Shown one piece after another: positions 43,625-52,452 of a stretch of 64,000 nucleotides of DNA. Under the pieces are notes generated by a model, which did not search any database, was not told the DNA's origin, and saw only the letters and a list, made by a program, of their open reading frames with translations. This DNA comes from Bog-473 sp963755375. Lineage in GTDB: Bacteria; Actinomycetota; Acidimicrobiia; Acidimicrobiales; RAAP-2. Made by a program: the position numbers and the translations under genes. The stretch covers positions 310,001 to 374,000 of the forward strand of contig CAVWKG010000016.1 of NCBI GenBank assembly GCA_963755375.1, in the 5' to 3' direction. The number at the start of each line of letters is the position of its first letter. The first letter of the stretch is position 1.

Positions 43625-46070
43625 GACGTCGTCGAGCCGCCCCACGTGACGACGTTGCTCGCCCTGATGTCGCGGGACGACGCGCCCGACGAGCACCTCG
43701 TAGCGGCCCGGGTCCGTGCGCCATGCGTGCGTGTCGACGTCCCAGTAGCGGAAGGCGGCGGCGCCCAGGTCGACCCGCACCGTCTCCCGGCCTCCGGGGT
43801 CGACGGCGACCTTGGCGAACCCGACCAGCTCGCGGTCGGGCCGGCGGACCAGGGACTCCGTCGCCCGCACGTAGACCTGCACGACCTCGGTGCCCCGCCG
43901 CGGCCCGTTGTTGACCACGGTGACGGTCACCCCGTCGGCGTCGGCCTGCACATGGTCAAAGGAAAGGTCGCCGTAGGAGAGCCCGAAGCCGAAGGGGAAG
44001 AGTGGCTCCAGGCGGGCCGTGTCGAAGAAGCGGTAGCCGACGAGGACACCTTCCCCGTAGACCACCTTGCCCTCGACGCCTGGATACCGGTCGCCCTCGA
44101 CACCCAGTCCGGCCGGCCCGTCCTCGACACGGGCGGGAAACGTCACGGGCAGGCGTCCCGACGGCTCGGCCACCCCGACCAGCATGTCGGCCAGCGCGTC
44201 CGCGCCCTCCTCGCCGGGGTACCACGTCACGAGCACGGCCCCGGCGCGCTGCGCCCACGGCATCTCGACGGGGGAGCCCGCGTTGACGACCACGACGGTG
44301 CGCCGGTTGACCTCCAGGACCGCCTCGACGAGCTCGCGTTGGCGGCCGGGCAGCGAGAGATCGGGGCGGTCGTGCCCCTCGGACTCCCACTGCCCGTTGG
44401 AGCCGACGACGACCACGGCGACGTCCGCTTCGGCGGCGGCGCGCACCGCACGCGCGAACTCGTCGCCCGTGTCAGGCGGGGACGCCCCGATCCGCGCGCC
44501 CATGATGGGGGACGACGACGAACGCGGCCAGATCTCGACGGCGAGGTCGTACGTGCGCCCGGCGGCGAGATCGATCGTCACCTCGACCGGCTCGCTCCCG
44601 GCGCCGTAGAAGCCGGAGCCCCGCACCGGCTCGGAGTTGTCGACGACGACGGCGCCGTCCAGGCGGAGGACGGCCCGGCCGGCGCTCTCGAGCCCGATCT
44701 GCCACGCCCCCGACACGTCGGGCACGAGCGTGGCGGACAGGCGGACCGAGCACTGACCGACGGTGAGCCCAGGCTGCGGCGGGCCGATCCACAACACTCG
44801 GGCGGTGTGCGCCTCGCCCGTCGCCACAGGCGTGCCGGCGAGCTCCGGGTTGTCGAAGTACTCGATGCGCAGGGACTCGCCGCCGGCCGCGCTGAGCAGC
44901 CGCAGGTCGATCGGCGGAAGCCCGCGGTCGATCCGGCATCCCACCTCGGAGGTGACGGAGGCACCGGGGAGCCGCTCGACCAGCGCCTCGTCCACGCGCC
45001 GCCGCCGGTGCGGGGTCACCTCGGAGCTACCGCCCCCCATGGCGAGCTGGCCGGCGTTGGGGCCGATGACGGCGACGCGGGCGACACTCGCGCGGATCCA
45101 ACGGCAGCAGGCCGTCGTTGACTAGCAGGACGCTTCCCTCCGCGGCCACGCGGCGCGCCACCGCCCGCCGCCCCGGATCGTCCTCCTCCTGCTCGTCGGG
45201 CACCGCCGTGCGCCCGAGGATCCCCACGCGCTCCATGAGCCGCAGGACGTGGCGCACCTGGCCGTCGACCACCGACTCGTCGACCTGGTCCTGGCGCACT
45301 GCGGCGGCCAACGTGGGCCCGAGCCACGCCGGGGGCCCGGGCATCTCGAGGTCGAGGCCCGCCGACGCGGCGGGCGCGGTCGAGTGCGTCCCGAACCAGT
45401 CGGACATGACGAGCCCGTCGAAGCCCCACTCACGCCGGAGCACGCCGCCGATCAGGTCGGCCTGCTCGCCGCAGTAGACCCCGTTGACCTTGTTGTAGGC
45501 GGTCATCACGGACCAGACGCCGGCCTCCTGTACCGCGTGTTCGAAGGCGACGAGGTGGATCTCCCGCAGGGGTCGCTCCTCGACCTCGGCGCTGATGGTC
45601 ATCCGCTCGTGCTCCTGGTCGTTGCAGGCGAAGTGCTTCATACAGCAGGCGACCCCGCCCGCCTGCACGCCCTCGACATAGGCCCCGGCGATGCGGGCGG
45701 TCAGGAGGGGGTCCTCGGAGAAGGACTCGAAGGTGCGTCCGGCGAGCGGCGTGCGCACGATGCACACGGTGGGGCCCAGCAGCACGTGCACGCCCTTGGA
45801 ACGGGCCTCGGCGGCCAGCACACCACCCAGTTGGCGGGCGAGATCGGGATTCCAGGTCGACCCGACGGCCGTGCCGCAGGGGAGGGACAGGGAGCGTCGC
45901 CCGATCAGGCTGTCACCCCGGACGCCCGACGGGCCGTCGGACACCTTGAGCGCCGGGATGCCGAGCCGCTCGATCGGCGGGAGGTACCACATGCTGGCGC
46001 CGGCCGTGAGGGATGTCTTCTCATCGAGGGTCATGGCGCCGATGAGGCGCTCGACGTCATCCGGTGTCAT
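43621..46070 (-). CDS. GH3 beta-glucosidase-like enzyme with PA14 domain (two frameshifts)
   Basis: About 815 residues from ATG 46070 after repair. The N-terminal GH3 barrel (MTLDEKTSLTAG ... KHFACNDQEHER ... MTAYNKVNGVYCGE) has the nucleophile Asp in GLVMSDWFGTHS. At ~45088 the frame shifts into VARVAVIGPNAGQLAMGGGSSEVT. A PA14 domain (~360-500; LRIEYFDNPE...VGQCSVRLSAT) is inserted before the second GH3 domain (SEGHDRPDLSLPGRQ, DMLVGVAEPSGRLPVTFP) and an Fn3-like end. At ~43680-43688 another shift gives SSRDIRASNVVTWGGSTTS and TGA 43621. No signal peptide, so it acts on imported glycosides. Confidence 0.88.
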
Positions 46071-46098
46071 ACGTCGTCACCAACCTTTCGGGAGTTCG

Positions 46099-47931
46099 TC
46101 ACCACGTGTCGACGAAGGGTCGCCGACCATCGACCGGCCCGGGCCGGCCCGCCGACTCGAGGGCGTGGACGAGGCGCCTCCTCGTCACCGCCGGGTCGAT
46201 CACGTCGTCGATCTCGAAGTGCTCCGCCACGTGCACCGCCTTCCCGTGCTCGTACGCCTTCGAAACCATGGCGTCGAAGGCCGCCGCCCGCTCGTCGACG
46301 TCGTCTATGAGGTCGAGCTCACGCCGGAACCCCAGCCGCACCGCCCCCTCGAGGCCCATGCCGCCCAGCTCCCCGGTCGGCCAGGCCACGGTGAAGAGCG
46401 GCCGCCGGAAGCTGCCACCGGCCATCGCCTGGGCGCCCAGCCCGTACGCCTTCCTCGTGATGACGCAGGCGAACGGCACCGTCAGCGTCGCCCCCACCAC
46501 GAACATTCGGCTGACATGGCGCACCAGCGCCGTCGCCTCGGCCTCGGGCCCGACCATGAAGCCGGGGGTGTCGCACAGCGAGAGGATGGGCAGGCCGAAG
46601 GCCTCGCACAGCTGCATGAAGCGGGCCGCCTTGTCGGCGTTGGCCGCGTCGATCGCGCCCGCCAGATGCAGCGGGTTGTTGGCGATGACCCCGACCGCCC
46701 GCCCCTCGACCCGGGCCAGCGCCGTCACCATACCCGGGGCGAACGACGGCCGGATCTCGAGGGACGACCCCTCGTCGACCAGGAGCTCGATCGCCCGTCG
46801 CACGTCGTAGACCCGCCTCCGGTCGGGCGGCACGACGTCACGGAGCCGTTCCTGCTCCGGCGCCGTCCACTCGCGCACGTCCCCCTGGAAGTAGCCCAGG
46901 TAGCGGCGGGCCGCCTCGACGGCCTCCTTCTCGTCGGCGCAGAGGACATCGACGACCCCGTTCGGCACCTGCACCGACACCGGCCCCACGTCGTCGGGGG
47001 CGAAAACGCCCAACCCGCCCCCCTCGATCATGGCCGGGCCACCCATGCCGATGGTGGCGTCGGGAGTGGCGATGATGACGTGGCAGCATCCCAGTAGCGC
47101 GGCGTTGCCGGCGAAGCAGCGTCCCGAGACCACGCCGACGAGCGGCACCTTCCCGCTCAGCGCGCCGAACAGTGCGAACGCCTCGGTGTCGAGCCCGGTC
47201 ACGACGGCCATGTCGGTGTCGCCCGGGCGCCCCCCGCCACCCTCGGCGAAGAGCACGACGGGAAGCCGGAGCCGCTCGACCAACTCGAAGAGCCGGTCCT
47301 TCTTGCGGTGGTTCATCTGTCCCTGGGTGCCGGCCAGGACGGAATAGTCGTAGGACAACACCGCGCAACGCGACCGTTCCTCGTCGAAGAGGTCGCCGTT
47401 GACCCGGCCGATGCCGGCGATGAGGCCGTCGGCCGGCGTGTTGGCGACGAGGTCCTCGGTGCTCCGGCGCGCCCGTTGGGCGGCGATGACGAGCCCGCCG
47501 TACTCCTCGAAGCTGTCCGGGTCGCAGAGGTCCTCGATGTTCTCCCTCGCCGTCCGGCGCCCGCCCGCGTGCCGGCGCTCGGTTGCCGCCGGCCGGCCGG
47601 CGTCGAGGGTGGCGGCGACGCGGGTCCGCAGCTCCTCGAGCTCGGGGCGCATCACGCCGCCGCGGCCGCCGGGTTCTTCCGCCGCCACCCTGCCGACCGT
47701 TGTCCCGTCCTCCTCCATCCGCAGGAGCACGTCCCCGGCCTGCACGGTGTCGCCGACCGACACGACCACCGAGGCGACCGTCCCGGCCGCCGCCGCCTCC
47801 ACGACATGCTCCATCTTCATGGACTCGAGCAGGAGCAGCACTGCGCCCGCAGCCACGCGGTCGCCTGGTGCGACCGCCACGCGGAGCACGGTGCCGGCGA
47901 AGGGCACCGTGAGCTCGGTCAGCCCTCCCAC
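46099..47931 (-). CDS. Biotinyl-domain / acyl-CoA carboxyltransferase fusion
   Basis: 610 residues from GTG 47931, which lies 13 bp inside the end of the nitroreductase gene. Residues 5-75 form a biotinyl domain with the biotin lysine in ESM-K39-M (ELTVPFAGTVLRVAVAPGDRV...). Residues ~95-610 are a complete PccB/AccD-type carboxyltransferase (RENIEDLCDPDSFEEYGGL, SVLAGTQGQMNHRKKDRLFEL, FAEGGGGRPGD, IATPDATIGMGGPAMI, CDTPGFMVGPEAEATALVRHVSRM). It would transfer CO2 from biotin to an acyl-CoA. A biotin carboxylase subunit is required but not encoded nearby. GH3 starts 28 bp downstream. Confidence 0.9.
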   Translation of the reverse strand: MGGLTELTVPFAGTVLRVAVAPGDRVAAGAVLLLLESMKMEHVVEAAAAGTVASVVVSVGDTVQAGDVLLRMEEDGTTVGRVAAEEPGGRGGVMRPELEELRTRVAATLDAGRPAATERRHAGGRRTARENIEDLCDPDSFEEYGGLVIAAQRARRSTEDLVANTPADGLIAGIGRVNGDLFDEERSRCAVLSYDYSVLAGTQGQMNHRKKDRLFELVERLRLPVVLFAEGGGGRPGDTDMAVVTGLDTEAFALFGALSGKVPLVGVVSGRCFAGNAALLGCCHVIIATPDATIGMGGPAMIEGGGLGVFAPDDVGPVSVQVPNGVVDVLCADEKEAVEAARRYLGYFQGDVREWTAPEQERLRDVVPPDRRRVYDVRRAIELLVDEGSSLEIRPSFAPGMVTALARVEGRAVGVIANNPLHLAGAIDAANADKAARFMQLCEAFGLPILSLCDTPGFMVGPEAEATALVRHVSRMFVVGATLTVPFACVITRKAYGLGAQAMAGGSFRRPLFTVAWPTGELGGMGLEGAVRLGFRRELDLIDDVDERAAAFDAMVSKAYEHGKAVHVAEHFEIDDVIDPAVTRRRLVHALESAGRPGPVDGRRPFVDTW

Positions 47932-48578
47932 AGGGGCGCGGGCACCTCGAAGCCGACCTCGGTGCCCCAGGTGTTGCGGTACGAGACCTCGTGGACCGGG
48001 CGGCGCTGCGCGACGCCCCAGGTCCCGGTGGGGTATCCGAAGCTGACCGTACCCGAGAGGTGCCAGCCTTCGTCGTCGGGCACGCCGAGGATCTGGTAGG
48101 TCTCGGTCGGGTGGAAGAACTGCAGCAGCGCGGTCAGGCAGCTCCCGACGCCCTCGGCGCGGGCGGCGAGCATGGCGTTCCAGACGGCGGGGTAGATGGA
48201 ACCGCCCGTCGGGTCGTACTGGCTGAACGGGAAGAGGTACAGCGGGACCGTCTCGAAGTTGTCGGCCAGCCACTGGGCCGAACGCTGCACCTTGAACATC
48301 TGAACCGAGTCGGGCGCCTCGGGGTCGGCGTGGGCGGCCTCGAGCTGGTCCTTGTAGACGGTCTTCCACAGCTCGCCCATGGCGTGCTGGTAGAGCGGGG
48401 CGAGGGCCGCCTTCTGCGCCGGATCGTCGACCCAGAGGAAACGCCAGTTCTGCTGGTTGCCGCCCGAGGGGGCACGGATGGCCGCATCGAGGATGCGGGC
48501 CTGGACGTCGAGGGGGATCGGGTCCGGCCGGACCCGGCGCATGGCACGGGTGGTGTACAGCGCTTCGTGCAGATCCAT
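47919..48578 (-). CDS. Nitroreductase-family FMN oxidoreductase
   Basis: 219 residues from ATG 48578. Nitroreductase fold marks: TTRAMRRVRPDPIPLDVQARILDAAIRAPSGGNQQNWRFL (FMN phosphate and flavin contacts) and late AARAEGVGSCLTALLQFF with VSFGYP. It uses NAD(P)H to reduce nitroaromatics, quinones or enones, or may be a dehalogenase-like paralogue. It heads the minus-strand group running to 40926. A TAAGGT -10 box lies 9 nt before the start. Confidence 0.88.
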   Translation of the reverse strand: MDLHEALYTTRAMRRVRPDPIPLDVQARILDAAIRAPSGGNQQNWRFLWVDDPAQKAALAPLYQHAMGELWKTVYKDQLEAAHADPEAPDSVQMFKVQRSAQWLADNFETVPLYLFPFSQYDPTGGSIYPAVWNAMLAARAEGVGSCLTALLQFFHPTETYQILGVPDDEGWHLSGTVSFGYPTGTWGVAQRRPVHEVSYRNTWGTEVGFEVPAPLWEG

Positions 48579-48587
48579 ATGCCCGGC

Positions 48588-48593
48588 ACCTTA
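48588..48593 (-). promoter_or_regulatory. -10 box TAAGGT for the nitroreductase operon
   Basis: Minus-strand TAAGGT ends 9 nt before ATG 48578, giving a leader of 2 nt or less. Confidence 0.45.
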
Positions 48594-48657
48594 CGTCGCC
48601 CGGGCAGGTCCGTGAGGGGCCGGTACGCGAGTTGATTCAGAGGATTAGTGGACCGGA

Positions 48658-49122
48658 TCAGCCGACGGCCGGATCGCAGACATCCGGACTGGCGTCGAAA
48701 TCCTGGCCCCTGTCGTAGGAGCCATAGGACCCCGGAGGTGCGACCCAGATGTGTCCCGCCGAGTCGTATTCGATGACGTACGAGGTCGTCGGCGGCGCAC
48801 TCGCCATGAACGGACCCCCGTTGCCGCTGGCGGTGAGGGGCGCGTAGTTGGCGACATAGGTGGCTGCGCTCCACGGGGCCGGTGGCGAGGGATAGGCGCC
48901 CTTCTCCGCCATGTAGGCGCCGAGCGCGACTTCGAGGGTCTTGGCGTCGGCCGTGCAGGCCGCGATCTCTGCCGGTGCCTGATTCGGCAGGACCACGGCA
49001 GACGACGTCGTCGTCGTGGAGGTGGGGAGGGTGGCCGGGGTCGACGACGAGCTGCAGGCCGGGATCATGATGAGGAGTGCGACGGCGCCGGTCAGGAGTG
49101 CCGTCCTCGTTGTGCTGGTCAC
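48658..49122 (-). CDS. Small putative lipoprotein
   Basis: 154 residues from GTG 49122. The N-terminus is a lipoprotein signal: TRTALLTGAVALLIMIPACSS with the lipobox cysteine at about 23. A Ser/Thr-rich linker (TSTTTTSS) follows, then a compact domain with a conserved-looking helix AACTADAKTLEVALGAYMAEKGAYP, similar to the N-terminal helix of pseudopilin-like proteins, and CDPAVG at the end. Two cysteines (C56 and C149 approx.) may pair outside the membrane. Function unknown. Confidence 0.75.
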   Translation of the reverse strand: MTSTTRTALLTGAVALLIMIPACSSSSTPATLPTSTTTTSSAVVLPNQAPAEIAACTADAKTLEVALGAYMAEKGAYPSPPAPWSAATYVANYAPLTASGNGGPFMASAPPTTSYVIEYDSAGHIWVAPPGSYGSYDRGQDFDASPDVCDPAVG

Positions 49123-49201
49123 GGGGGTCGATGCTCCTCCGCTCGATCGACCACACTGCCTCCTCCACCTGGGCCTCGTGATGGCACCCCGCGGACGTCG
49201 A

Positions 49202-50326
49202 TCAGGCGGTGGCGCCCTCGTTCAGCCGCTCCAACCTCTCGACCGCGTCCACGTACTCCTCGACCATGCCGAGCACCACGTCCTTGGTGCGGCGCACGCT
49301 CGTCGCCGCGCCGATGATCTGTCCGGCCGGGTTGAAGTTCACGTCCCTGGCCTCCTCGGGGTAGGCGTGGCCGCGAGACACGCACTCGATGGCCACCATC
49401 ATCTGGAGCGGCATGCCGAGCGGCTTGGGGTTGCCCGGCGCCTCCCAGGCATCCGTCCAGTCGTTCTTGAGGAGACGGCAGGGCTTCCCCGTGAAGGACC
49501 GGGAGCGCACCGTGTCGCGCGACGTCGCCTTGAGGTACGACTCCATCTGCTTCGGCGGCACGTTGGCTTCCTCCACGGTGAGCCAGAGCGATCCCGTCCA
49601 GACACCCGCTGCCCCCATCACCATGGCGGCGGCCATCTGGCGCCCCGATCCCACTCCACCCGCGGCGAGCACCGGCAGGGGAGCGACGGCGTCGATCACC
49701 TCGGGCCACAGGACGATGGAGCCCACGTCGCCGGTGTGCCCTCCACCCTCGGAGCCCTGGCAGATGACGATGTCGACGCCGGCCGCCTGGTGGTTCAGCG
49801 CGTGCTTGACCGAGCCCGCCAGGGCGGCAATCAGCATCCCGTGGTCGTGAACCTGGTCGATCACATCGTCGGGAGGCGTTCCCAGCGCGTTGGCCACCAG
49901 CTTGACCTTGTCGTGGCGCAGAATGACCTCGACGAGCGGCGCCGCCGTGGCCGCCGTCCAGCCGAGCAGCTCCCGTCGGGGGCCGCCCTCGAGCTCGGGG
50001 ACGCCGTGGTCGGCCAGGATCTTCTTGGCAAAGGTGCGGTGCTCGTCGGGGATCATCGCCCGCAGCTCCTCTTCCAGCTTCACCGGGTCGAGCTCGCCCA
50101 TGCCCTCGTACTTGCCGGGGATGACGATGTCGACCCCGTAGGGACGGTCGCCGACGTGCTCATCCAGCCAAGTCAGCTCCACCTCGAGCTCGTCCGCGCT
50201 GAACCCGACCGCTCCGAGGACCCCGAGGCCGCCGGCGTTGCTCACCGCCGCGGCGACGTCACGGCAGTGCGTGAACGCGAAGATGGGGAACTCGATTCCG
50301 AGGCGTTCGCAGAGCTCGTTGTGCAC
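49202..50326 (-). CDS. Nitronate monooxygenase / 2-nitropropane dioxygenase-like flavoprotein
   Basis: 374 residues from GTG 50326, picked because AGGAGG lies 6 nt upstream; an in-frame ATG 13 codons earlier lacks support. TIM-barrel NMO motifs: RLGIEFPIFAFTH, AAVSNAGGLGVLGAVG, HQAAGVDIVICQGSEGGGHTG (FMN phosphate site) and PVLAAGGVGSGRQMAAAMVMGAAGVWTGS. The family oxidises nitronates or acts as NADH:quinone reductase or enoyl reductase; members close to steroid and lipid genes are common in actinobacteria. It stands alone. Confidence 0.9.
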   Translation of the reverse strand: MHNELCERLGIEFPIFAFTHCRDVAAAVSNAGGLGVLGAVGFSADELEVELTWLDEHVGDRPYGVDIVIPGKYEGMGELDPVKLEEELRAMIPDEHRTFAKKILADHGVPELEGGPRRELLGWTAATAAPLVEVILRHDKVKLVANALGTPPDDVIDQVHDHGMLIAALAGSVKHALNHQAAGVDIVICQGSEGGGHTGDVGSIVLWPEVIDAVAPLPVLAAGGVGSGRQMAAAMVMGAAGVWTGSLWLTVEEANVPPKQMESYLKATSRDTVRSRSFTGKPCRLLKNDWTDAWEAPGNPKPLGMPLQMMVAIECVSRGHAYPEEARDVNFNPAGQIIGAATSVRRTKDVVLGMVEEYVDAVERLERLNEGATA

Positions 50327-50460
50327 GGGATACCTCCTGATTGGGTCTCCGTTGACCGTTGCCACGGAGATGGCTCGTCGTTGCCCGGGGTCCCGGTGAC
50401 GAGAACAGATTCTACTTTTGATCGGCCGATCCTGCAGGTCCGGCCCGTTGCGGCCACCGG

Positions 50461-52377
50461 TCAGGCGCCCGCCGTCTCGGTCTCCTCTTCCTGGTCGGCG
50501 AACTGCGTCCGGTAGAGCTCGGCGTAGAGGCCGTTCTCGGCCAGCAGGCTGGCGTGCGTGCCCCGCTCCACGATGCGACCCCCGTCGACCACCAACAACT
50601 CGTCCGCCTCGCGCACCGTAGACAGGCGGTGGGCGATGACGAGGGACGTGCGGCCGGACAGGGTCTCGCGCAGGGCGCGCTGGACGGCCGCCTCGGACTC
50701 GGAGTCGAGGTGCGCCGTTGCCTCGTCCAGCACCACGACGTCAGGTGCCTTGAGCATGAGTCGAGCCAGTGCGACGCGCTGCTTCTCTCCACCCGAGAGG
50801 CGGTAGCCGCGCTCGCCGATGACCGTGTCGAGCCCGTCGGGCAAGTCCGCGACCAGGTGCCCGATCTGGGCCTGGGCAAGGGCATCGAGGACTTCGAGCT
50901 CGGTCGCCTCGGGACGGGCATACATGAGGTTGGCCCGGAGCGTGTCGTGGAAGAGATGCGGGTCCTGGGTCACCACGCCGACGACGTCGCGCACCGAGGC
51001 CATGGTGGCGTGCCGCACGTCGACGCCACTGATCCGGACCGACCCCCTCGTCACGTCGTAGAGGCGCGGGACCAAATTCGAGATGGTCGTCTTCCCGGCG
51101 CCCGATGGGCCGACAAGGGCGACCATGTGGCCCGGCTCGACGGTGAAGGACACATCGTGGAGCACCTCGCTCCGCAGGCCCGACTCGAGCACCGCCACCG
51201 ACTCGAGCGAGGCCAGTGACACTTCGTCGGCACTCGGGTACGTGAAGCTGACGTGGTCGAACTCCACCGACGCGTTGCCGCGCCTGATGGGGACCGCGTC
51301 GGGATCCTCTTGGATCATGGGGACGATGTCGAGGACCTCGAAGAGGCGCTCGAAGGAGACGAGGGCGGTCATCACATCGAGGTTGACGTTGGAGAGCTGG
51401 GTCAGCGGCCCGTACAGGCGGGTCAAGTAGGCGGTCAGGGCGACCAGGGTGCCGAGCGACATCGCGCCGTCAACCGTGGCCACGCCGCCGAAGCCGTAGA
51501 CGAGAGCGGTGGCGAGGGCCCCCGTCAACGTGAGCGAGACGAAGAACACGCGCGAGTAGGTGGCCTGGGAGATGCCGATGTCGCGCACCCGCCCCGCCTT
51601 GGCCTCGAACGTCGTGGCCTCGGCCTCGGGGTGCCCCAGCAGCTTGACCAGCATGGCCCCGCCCACCTGGAAGCGCTCCTGCATGACCATGTTCATCTCG
51701 CTGTTGAGGTTGTAGCCCTCCTTGGTCAGCGATCCGATGCGCTGGCCGACGAAGCGGGCCGGGATGAGGAACAGTGGCACGAGGATGAGCGCGGCCAGGG
51801 TGATCTTCCAGCTGAGGAAGAACATGGCGGCGAGGACGATGACCACGGTGACGAAGTTGCCGACAACGTTGGAGAGCAGGTCGGTGAAGGCCTGTTGCGC
51901 GCCGATCACGTCGTTGTTGAGCCGGCTGACCAGGGCGCCGGTCTGGGTCCGGGTGAAGAAGGCCAGGGGCATGCGCTGGATGTGGCGGAACACCTTGGAG
52001 CGCATGTCGTAGATGAGGCTCTCCCCGATGTAGGCGGAGATGCGGCGCTCGGTGAGGACGAGACCGGCATCGACGATGGCCAGGGCGGCAACCAGCACGG
52101 ACAACCAGATGACCAGGTCGGCGTCGTGCTTGAGGATGCCGTTGTTGATGATGGCGCGCAGGATGAGGGGGGTGAGCGCGCCGACCGCCGCGTCGAGGAT
52201 CACGACGGGGATGAAGACGGCCAGGATCTTGCGGTAGGGGACGGCGAACGTGAGCATGCGCCGGGCGGTACCCTTCTTGACCCGGTGTGCGAGCACGGCC
52301 CGGTCCTGGCGCATGGAGCGCATGCCGCCCCAGCCACCACCCCGGCCGCCTCCCATGGCGTGTCCCCGCATACTCAT
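50461..52377 (-). CDS. ABC exporter (TMD-NBD half transporter)
   Basis: 638 residues from ATG 52377. A Gly/Met/Arg-rich N-terminus (GGGRGGGWGG) precedes six helices in ~40-330. NBD: Walker A GPSGAGKTT, Q-loop VVTQDPHLFHDTLR, signature LSGGEKQR, Walker B VVVLDEATAHLDSE and H-loop IAHRLSTV. It would work as a homodimer exporting a lipid, peptide or drug. It lies next to the exopolysaccharide sugar transferase gene, 76 bp away on the same strand and downstream of it, so a role in polysaccharide or lipid export is possible. A TAGGTT -10 box 6 nt upstream implies leaderless mRNA. Confidence 0.92.
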   Translation of the reverse strand: MSMRGHAMGGGRGGGWGGMRSMRQDRAVLAHRVKKGTARRMLTFAVPYRKILAVFIPVVILDAAVGALTPLILRAIINNGILKHDADLVIWLSVLVAALAIVDAGLVLTERRISAYIGESLIYDMRSKVFRHIQRMPLAFFTRTQTGALVSRLNNDVIGAQQAFTDLLSNVVGNFVTVVIVLAAMFFLSWKITLAALILVPLFLIPARFVGQRIGSLTKEGYNLNSEMNMVMQERFQVGGAMLVKLLGHPEAEATTFEAKAGRVRDIGISQATYSRVFFVSLTLTGALATALVYGFGGVATVDGAMSLGTLVALTAYLTRLYGPLTQLSNVNLDVMTALVSFERLFEVLDIVPMIQEDPDAVPIRRGNASVEFDHVSFTYPSADEVSLASLESVAVLESGLRSEVLHDVSFTVEPGHMVALVGPSGAGKTTISNLVPRLYDVTRGSVRISGVDVRHATMASVRDVVGVVTQDPHLFHDTLRANLMYARPEATELEVLDALAQAQIGHLVADLPDGLDTVIGERGYRLSGGEKQRVALARLMLKAPDVVVLDEATAHLDSESEAAVQRALRETLSGRTSLVIAHRLSTVREADELLVVDGGRIVERGTHASLLAENGLYAELYRTQFADQEEETETAGA

Positions 52378-52383
52378 GCCTGC

Positions 52384-52389
52384 AACCTA
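52384..52389 (-). promoter_or_regulatory. -10 box TAGGTT for leaderless ABC exporter mRNA
   Basis: Minus-strand TAGGTT ends 6 nt before ATG 52377; no Shine-Dalgarno. Confidence 0.5.
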
Positions 52390-52452
52390 CCGTCGGACGT
52401 CCCCAGACCTGGTCAGGGACTCGGAGTCGGCCCGGTCGCCGAGGTGAACGGC

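Noticed and set aside
40926..43724. A 932-codon version of the DUF222/HNH gene
   Set aside because: The extra N-terminal part is out-of-frame sequence of the MFS gene; ATG 42110 fits the family start.
42149..45040. A single GH3-transporter fusion protein
   Set aside because: The GH3 C-terminus and stop codon appear in the adjacent frame and overlap the MFS start (GTGA), so a base shift is the better reading.
42095..45121. A 1008-codon open frame opposite the GH3 and MFS genes
   Set aside because: It is the antisense shadow of two strongly supported genes; the translation is His/Arg/Gly-rich with no domain.
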